The notes below the pieces were generated by a model, which did no database searches, was not told the DNA's origin, and saw only the letters and a list, made by a program, of their open reading frames with translations. Positions 6,256 through 10,381 of a stretch of DNA of 10,381 nucleotides are shown one piece after another. Both the position numbers and the translations under genes were made by a program. The stretch spans positions 1-10,381 of the forward strand of contig CAMDCZ010000057.1 of assembly GCA_945890735.1 (NCBI GenBank), in the 5' to 3' direction. This DNA comes from Bordetella parapertussis. Its GTDB lineage: Bacteria > Pseudomonadota > Gammaproteobacteria > Burkholderiales > Burkholderiaceae_C. Every line of letters starts with the position of its first letter. Within the stretch, counting starts at the first letter, position 1.

Positions 6256-7332
6256 ATGGATTGCGCAGCCTGCGGAAAACCGATTTCAGTCACAGCCAAG
6301 TTTTGTGGCAAGTGCGGCGCGCCCGTGAAAAGACCTGGCAAAGCCACGCCAGCAGAACAGGCGGAGACCACCGACAGCGGCCCAAGCTCGTCAGAGTCCG
6401 CTTCACAAGACACCTTGACAACCGCGTCTGAGCGCGTTGAAGACCTGGCGATCCAGCTGGCCCCGACATCGGTTCCTGCGTTGGCTGACCAGGGCCTGCT
6501 GCACATCGACCTCAACCTCGAACCCGTGGCGGTGCCTGTGGCGGCGCCATTGGCCAGCGTCCAACCCCACACCGAGCCACACGCCACCGCTGTCTTCAAC
6601 GATGCCGAATGGCTGTCGCGCCTGGAACAACAACAGGCTGAGCTCAAAAAAACGCTGGAAAAGCACTCGCTTTTGCTGGACTTCATATCCTTGGCAGCCC
6701 AACAACAATCCCACCACCAGTCCCAGCCCAACCCGGCTGAAAACCTGTTGCATGACCTGCTGGACAAGCAAGGGGAATGTGCCAATCGCTTGGCTCAACT
6801 GCAAACCCAATTGAACGAGTCCACCGAGCAGGCGAATGCAGGCCCGATCCCCGACGCGTGGAAGTTGCTTTTGGAAAAGCAGAAAGTAGAACTCCAAAAA
6901 GCATTTGCCACCAATGCCACTCAAATCACCGACAACTTGAACGGCGCGCATGCAGCTGAGCTTGGCCGGATGCAAGACATGCTCAAAAGCCACACCGCTG
7001 CCACCGAAAGTCTGACCCAGCAGCTGGCCCCGATGGCCGTATCGGTGTCGGACCTGAAAAAGCAGCTTCAAGAGCTGTCCAAAAAAGTGGATCTGCAAGG
7101 CTTGGCTTCTCGCAAGGGCAGTGACAGCGGCAAATCAGAAGACCCAGACAGCAGCAGTTTCATGGTTTTTGTGATTGGCCTGTTGTGTGGCCTGACCTTG
7201 GTGCTGAGCTCGCTGGCGATTTACAACTTTCTCGGGCATAGCGGTGCCAGCCATGCGAACAGTGACAGCCATGCGCCAAGCACTGGCGACAGTGCAGACA
7301 AGGCAAAAGACCACTCCCACGAAGGTCATTGA
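6256..7332 (+). CDS. Zinc-ribbon, coiled-coil membrane protein with His-rich tail
   Basis: This 358-residue protein is built as a rod between a zinc finger and the membrane. A zinc ribbon at the N-terminus has Cys3-x2-Cys6 and Cys17-x2-Cys20. It is followed by an Ala/Pro/Ser-rich stretch (about 24-115), then long Gln/Leu/Lys-rich helices probably forming coiled coils (about 116-145, 160-190 and 200-285; for example LEQQQAELKKTLEKHSLLL and SDLKKQLQELSKKVDLQG). A single transmembrane helix (about 302-326, FMVFVIGLLCGLTLVL) precedes a 30-residue polar tail containing five His and ending HSHEGH. The likely topology puts the zinc ribbon in the cytosol and the tail in the periplasm. ATG 6256 is preferred to ATG 6250 because AGG lies 8 nt before it but only 2 nt before the other; it also puts CxxC right at the start, as in related zinc ribbons. 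No enzyme motif is visible. Function unknown. Confidence 0.82.
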   Translation: MDCAACGKPISVTAKFCGKCGAPVKRPGKATPAEQAETTDSGPSSSESASQDTLTTASERVEDLAIQLAPTSVPALADQGLLHIDLNLEPVAVPVAAPLASVQPHTEPHATAVFNDAEWLSRLEQQQAELKKTLEKHSLLLDFISLAAQQQSHHQSQPNPAENLLHDLLDKQGECANRLAQLQTQLNESTEQANAGPIPDAWKLLLEKQKVELQKAFATNATQITDNLNGAHAAELGRMQDMLKSHTAATESLTQQLAPMAVSVSDLKKQLQELSKKVDLQGLASRKGSDSGKSEDPDSSSFMVFVIGLLCGLTLVLSSLAIYNFLGHSGASHANSDSHAPSTGDSADKAKDHSHEGH

Positions 7333-7340
7333 GAGACACC

Positions 7341-7994
7341 ATGATCTGCACCAGCTGCTATTTCATCAACCCCAGCGAGAACGTTTTTTGCCAAAACTGC
7401 GGCTCACAGCTGCCGCATGTCCAAAGCCAAAAGCCCAGCAGCATCTCGCCGATGATTTTGGCCAACACCCTGGACAACAGCTCCCTGTTGATCGCCAGGG
7501 GTCGCTGGGAAATGAAATTTGACCTGTTGATGCCTTTTTTGTTCGTTGCCACACTGGTTTTCATCATCACCCAACACAATGTCTATGCCCTGGGGGTTCT
7601 CTTGGCTGGGGTGGTGTTTGCACTTTACAAAGCCCGCGATATCGGGCAAATCATTCAGCAGTCCATTCCCGTGGAGCTGATCAACAAAACCATCATTGCC
7701 TACGGCCCAGCCAACACGGCCAGCCGATTTTCTTTGCCCACAGGCGTTCTTTACCTGCTCTCAGATGGTTTGTATTTCAAGTCGTTCGACAGCCACGAAG
7801 ACATTTCATTCATCCACATCGAGATCTCTTTCACCGAGACCGCTGTGCGCAAGGGTGGTTTTTCCATCTTCCAAAACTGGCATGAGATCGAGATGAACAA
7901 TGGCATGAACGAGCGTTTCACCTTCACCGTGCAAAACGGTGGTGAATGGATGCTGTTGATGAAGCTGTTGCGCACCGACATGATGAAGCGCTAA
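7341..7994 (+). CDS. Zinc-ribbon membrane protein with possible GRAM/PH-like domain
   Basis: This 217-residue protein starts with a zinc ribbon of the same spacing as its neighbour: Cys3-x2-Cys6 and Cys17-x2-Cys20. A linker leads to two closely spaced membrane helices (about 61-77, DLLMPFLFVATLVFIIT, and 81-96, VYALGVLLAGVVFALY) with a very short turn, which would place both ends on the same side. The C-terminal half (about 110-210) looks like a GRAM- or PH-type beta-sandwich: GVLYLLSDGLYFKSF, a run of short strands (ISFIHIEISF, FTFTVQNG), and a final helix EWMLLMKLLR. Such domains usually bind lipids or membrane proteins; that is known of the family and only inferred here. ATG 7341 has GAGAG 5 nt upstream and follows the previous stop by 8 bp, so the genes are co-transcribed. 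Substrate and partners are unknown. Confidence 0.82.
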   Translation: MICTSCYFINPSENVFCQNCGSQLPHVQSQKPSSISPMILANTLDNSSLLIARGRWEMKFDLLMPFLFVATLVFIITQHNVYALGVLLAGVVFALYKARDIGQIIQQSIPVELINKTIIAYGPANTASRFSLPTGVLYLLSDGLYFKSFDSHEDISFIHIEISFTETAVRKGGFSIFQNWHEIEMNNGMNERFTFTVQNGGEWMLLMKLLRTDMMKR

Positions 7995-7997
7995 AGC

Positions 7998-8012
7998 CTG
8001 CTCACCGAGCAG
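7998..8012. terminator. Small hairpin between convergent genes, possible weak terminator
   Basis: CTGCTC-ACC-GAGCAG is a perfect 6-bp stem with a 3-nt loop, 3 bp after the stop of the zinc-ribbon gene and 29 bp beyond the end of the convergent lrp gene. No T-tract of useful length follows on either strand, so termination efficiency is doubtful. The position is right for a bidirectional terminator. Confidence 0.35.
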
Positions 8013-8041
8013 ACTAAATCTGGCTGAAACGGCTTGGGGCA

Positions 8042-8506
8042 CTAGCGTCGCAAGGGCAAGGCGGTTTTGTAACGCACCTGCTTGAGCGCGAAACTGCTGC
8101 GGATTTTCTCGACCCCCGGTATGGGTGTGAGTTGCTCTAGGATGAATTTCTCCAAGGCTGCCATGTCGGCAATCGCCACCCGAATCAGGTAGTCCGAGTC
8201 GCCCGTCATCAAATAACACTCCATCACCTCGTCGTGCTCGGCAATGCGCTGCTCGAACTCAGCAAGGGCTGCTTTGGACTGCTCTTTCAGGCTGATGGAA
8301 ATGAACACGTTCAAGCCCAAGCCCAAGGCCTGCGGCTGCGTGAGCGCCACATAACGCTGAATCACACCCGCTGCTTCCAGGGCCTTGACCCGCGCCAGGC
8401 ACGGTGAAGGCGACAAATGCACCCGCTTGGCCAACTCGACATTGGTCAAGGCACTGTCCTCTTGCAACTGGGCCAGGATTTTGTAGTCCACCGAATCCAA
8501 AAGCAT
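8042..8506 (-). CDS. Lrp/AsnC family transcriptional regulator
   Basis: This complete 154-residue Lrp-type regulator has an N-terminal winged helix-turn-helix (about 5-50) with LTNVELAKRVHLSPSPCLARVKALEAAGVI, read at 20-49. The C-terminal RAM (amino-acid-binding, oligomerisation) domain at about 65-145 has TGDSDYLIRV (101-110) and the final strand pattern IRSSFALKQVRYKTALPL. Start ATG 8506-8504 gives the usual MLLDSVDYKIL N-terminus. AAGAGA 8 nt upstream can serve as the ribosome-binding site. It is divergent from an AceE-type dehydrogenase gene, and the region between them carries a strong Lrp-box match over its own -10. It therefore probably represses itself and activates or represses the neighbour in response to an amino acid. 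The inducer cannot be named from sequence; methionine or a branched-chain amino acid is suggested by the partner gene type. Confidence 0.93.
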   Translation of the reverse strand: MLLDSVDYKILAQLQEDSALTNVELAKRVHLSPSPCLARVKALEAAGVIQRYVALTQPQALGLGLNVFISISLKEQSKAALAEFEQRIAEHDEVMECYLMTGDSDYLIRVAIADMAALEKFILEQLTPIPGVEKIRSSFALKQVRYKTALPLRR

Positions 8507-8531
8507 ATAAATATCTCTTATTTCATATTTT

Positions 8532-8546
8532 CAGTATTTTATGCTG
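8532..8546. promoter_or_regulatory. Lrp-box, 14 of 15 consensus positions
   Basis: CAGTATTTTATGCTG matches the E. coli Lrp consensus YAGHAWATTWTDCTR at every position except the seventh (T instead of A). It is flanked by the palindromic CAG and CTG ends expected for an Lrp dimer site. It lies between the divergent regulator and dehydrogenase starts. Confidence 0.7.
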
Positions 8547-8563
8547 ATTTTTATCCATTACAA
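8536..8563 (-). promoter_or_regulatory. Predicted promoter of the Lrp-family gene
   Basis: Read on the minus strand, TTGTAA (8563-8558) is a possible -35, then a 16-bp spacer and TAAAAT (8541-8536) as -10, five of six bases to consensus. Transcription would start near 8529, giving a leader of about 22 nt. The -10 is the centre of the Lrp-box, which is the geometry of simple autorepression. Confidence 0.45.
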
Positions 8564-8593
8564 GTGATATTCAACACCCTGTTTTGTGGATCG

Positions 8594-8608
8594 CAGATTA
8601 AATTACAG
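8594..8608. promoter_or_regulatory. Second, weaker Lrp-like site before the dehydrogenase gene
   Basis: CAGATTAAATTACAG fits the Lrp consensus at 11 of 15 positions. Its first base is 62 bp from that of the stronger site, close to six helical turns, so two Lrp dimers could bind on the same face of the DNA. It lies 25 bp before the dehydrogenase start, and its AT-rich core may overlap that gene's promoter. Confidence 0.35.
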
Positions 8609-8633
8609 CCCACGCCTGTATTGAGAAACCGCC

Positions 8634-10381
8634 ATGCTGCAACGAACCACCGACCTCGACCCGATTGAAACCACCGAATGGCGAGAAGCCTTCCAAGGCG
8701 TGGTCAACCTACACGGACCCGAACGCGCAGGCTACTTGTTGGACCAACTGGTGGTCATGGCCCACCAAGCCAAAATCAACTGGACGCCGCAGTTGGTGAC
8801 GCCCTATGTCAACACCATACCGGTGGAGAGCCAACCACCCTATCCTGGCGACCTGGCCATCGAGGAGAAGCTGGCATCGCTCATGCGCTGGAACGCATTG
8901 GCCATGGTGGCGCGGGCGAACGCGGCTTATGGCGAGTTGGGCGGCCATATCGCCAGTTACGCCAGCGCGGCCGATTTGTTTGAGGTCGGTTTCAACCATT
9001 TTTTCAATGCGCGGCATGGCGCACACGGCGGTGACTTGGTGTTTTTCCAGCCGCACAGTGCGCCTGGTGTCTATGCCCGCGCGTTCTTGGAAGGCCGACT
9101 GACCGAAAACGACCTGACCCATTACCGCCAAGAGTTGAGCGCTGCCCAACACGGTGCGCGCGGACTGTCGAGCTACCCCCACCCCTGGCTGATGCCTGAT
9201 TTTTGGCAGTTCCCAACCGGCTCCATGGGTCTGGGCCCGATCAGCTCGATCTACCACGCCCGCTTCATGCGCTACCTCACCCACCGCCAATTGCAAGATT
9301 GCAGCGGGCGCAAAGTGTGGGGCGTGTTTGGCGACGGTGAGATGGACGAGCCAGAGAGCATGAGCGCCTTGACTTTGGCGTCTCGTGAAAAGCTCGACAA
9401 CCTGGTCTGGGTGGTCAACTGCAATTTGCAACGGCTGGATGGCCCTGTGCGGGGCAATGGACGCATCATCGACGAGCTTGAGCAACTCTTTCGGGGCGCG
9501 GGCTGGCATGTGATCAAACTGGTGTGGGGCAGCGACTGGGATGGCTTGTTTGCCAGAGACACGCAGCAAGCCCTGGTTCGCGCATTCGCCCACACGGTGG
9601 ACGGACAAATGCAAACTTTTGCCGCGAAGGATGGTCGTTTCAACCGCGACAGCTTTTTTGGCCAAACCCCCGAGCTCGCGCAATTGGCGCAAGGCCTCAC
9701 CGACGAACAAATCGACCGTTTGAAACGCGGCGGCCATGACCTGGTCAAGGTACACGCCGCCTACGCGGCAGCGGCGAGCCACACAGGACAGCCCACCGTG
9801 GTCTTGGCCCACACCAAAAAGGGCTATGGCATGGGTCAAGCCGGGCAAGGCAAGATGACCACGCACAGCCAGAAAAAGCTCGATGACGAGGCCTTGCTGG
9901 CTTTTCGCAACCGATTCGACCTGCCCTTGAGCGACGCACAAGCCACCTCGCTGTCTTTTTACAAACCCGTGGATGACAGCCCTGAAATGCAATACCTGCA
10001 CCAGCGACGCCAGCAGTTGGGTGGCTACCTGCCGCAACGGCACACCCAAGCCAACCCAGTGGCTGTGCCCGCCTTGGATGGCTATGGTCAATTCGCATTG
10101 CAAGCCCAAGACAAAGAAATGTCCACCACCATGGCCTTTGTACGGATGCTCGGGCAGTTGTTGAAAGACCCGGTGCTCGGGCCGCGCATCGTGCCGATCG
10201 TGGCTGACGAGGCCCGCACCTTTGGCATGGCCAACCTGTTCAAGCAAGTCGGGATTTATTCCAGCGTGGGCCAAAAATACGAGCCCGAAGACATTGGCTC
10301 GGTGCTGAGTTACCGAGAAGCCATGGACGGTCAAATTTTGGAAGAAGGCATCAGTGAAGCCGGGGCCATCGCCAGTTGGAC
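8634..10381 (+). CDS. AceE-type homodimeric 2-oxoacid dehydrogenase E1 (3' end outside window)
   Basis: The first 582 residues are visible of an E1 component related to pyruvate dehydrogenase AceE (family length about 890). It decarboxylates a 2-oxoacid with thiamine diphosphate and passes the acyl group to an E2 lipoyl domain. The start (DLDPIETTEW) aligns with the E. coli AceE N-terminus. The ThDP/Mg motif begins GDGEMDEPES at 233 and reaches NCN about 30 residues later. His411 (MTTHSQKK) and Glu571 (ILEEGI) correspond to catalytic His407 and Glu571 of E. coli AceE. FWQFPTGSMGLGP and ADEARTFGM are also conserved. A 3-residue insert (AAQHGARGLSSYPHP) and ASYASAADLFEVGFNHFF differ from housekeeping beta-proteobacterial AceE as I remember it. 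With its divergent Lrp gene it resembles Pseudomonas mdeB, a 2-oxobutyrate dehydrogenase E1. Substrate (pyruvate or 2-oxobutyrate) is unresolved. Confidence 0.9.
   Translation, partial: MLQRTTDLDPIETTEWREAFQGVVNLHGPERAGYLLDQLVVMAHQAKINWTPQLVTPYVNTIPVESQPPYPGDLAIEEKLASLMRWNALAMVARANAAYGELGGHIASYASAADLFEVGFNHFFNARHGAHGGDLVFFQPHSAPGVYARAFLEGRLTENDLTHYRQELSAAQHGARGLSSYPHPWLMPDFWQFPTGSMGLGPISSIYHARFMRYLTHRQLQDCSGRKVWGVFGDGEMDEPESMSALTLASREKLDNLVWVVNCNLQRLDGPVRGNGRIIDELEQLFRGAGWHVIKLVWGSDWDGLFARDTQQALVRAFAHTVDGQMQTFAAKDGRFNRDSFFGQTPELAQLAQGLTDEQIDRLKRGGHDLVKVHAAYAAAASHTGQPTVVLAHTKKGYGMGQAGQGKMTTHSQKKLDDEALLAFRNRFDLPLSDAQATSLSFYKPVDDSPEMQYLHQRRQQLGGYLPQRHTQANPVAVPALDGYGQFALQAQDKEMSTTMAFVRMLGQLLKDPVLGPRIVPIVADEARTFGMANLFKQVGIYSSVGQKYEPEDIGSVLSYREAMDGQILEEGISEAGAIASW

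Noticed and set aside
6403..7098. 231-codon minus-strand frame
   Set aside because: Mirror of the Gln-rich coiled-coil gene; low-complexity translation with no start signal.
8709..10334. 541-codon open frame on the minus strand
   Set aside because: It lies wholly antisense to the well-matched E1 gene; its translation is a codon-bias shadow with no recognisable domain.

Overview
The window looks like chromosomal DNA of a beta-proteobacterium, probably of the order Burkholderiales (Comamonadaceae-like). This rests on the moderately GC-rich codon use and on the protein repertoire: a ZnuD-like receptor, a Fur-family repressor, a PIG3-type quinone reductase, YaeQ, a bactofilin, an Lrp regulator and a homodimeric pyruvate dehydrogenase-type E1. 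It is a family-level judgement made by eye. No tRNA, rRNA, insertion sequence, CRISPR array or phage gene is visible.

Layout from left to right. (1) Positions 1-1820 hold a metal-homeostasis pair. A TonB-dependent receptor of the ZnuD type (minus strand, cut by the left edge) diverges from a small Fur-family repressor, most likely Zur. A Fur/Zur-like inverted repeat lies in the 57 bp between them. (2) Positions 1801-4740 (minus strand) hold a very tight four-gene operon: yaeQ, a small secreted protein of unknown function, a CapA-type metallophosphatase, and a PIG3-like NAD(P)H:quinone oxidoreductase. Two junctions are 4-bp ATGA overlaps. The last gene runs 20 bp into the end of the zur-like gene on the other strand. 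(3) Positions 4818-5469 (minus strand) hold a bactofilin and a 63-codon unknown gene whose ribosome-binding region lies in a long hairpin. (4) Positions about 5712-7994 (plus strand) hold an uncharacterised three-gene cluster: a membrane-anchored protein with a Pro/Ala/Glu-rich linker and a four-cysteine C-terminal domain; a zinc-ribbon, coiled-coil, C-terminally anchored protein with a His-rich tail; and a zinc-ribbon protein with two membrane helices and a possible GRAM/PH-like domain. (5) Positions 8042-10381 hold an Lrp/AsnC regulator divergent from an AceE-type 2-oxoacid dehydrogenase E1 that runs off the right edge. The intergenic region has a near-consensus Lrp site on the predicted lrp -10 element.

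How the genes work together. Module 1 is likely self-regulated zinc (or iron) uptake across the outer membrane. Module 5 looks like a substrate-responsive 2-oxoacid catabolic locus resembling the mdeR/mdeB arrangement described in Pseudomonas, not the housekeeping aceEF operon. Module 4 is the best candidate for an undescribed system: a membrane-associated set in which two different proteins start with the same CxxC-x10-CxxC zinc ribbon.
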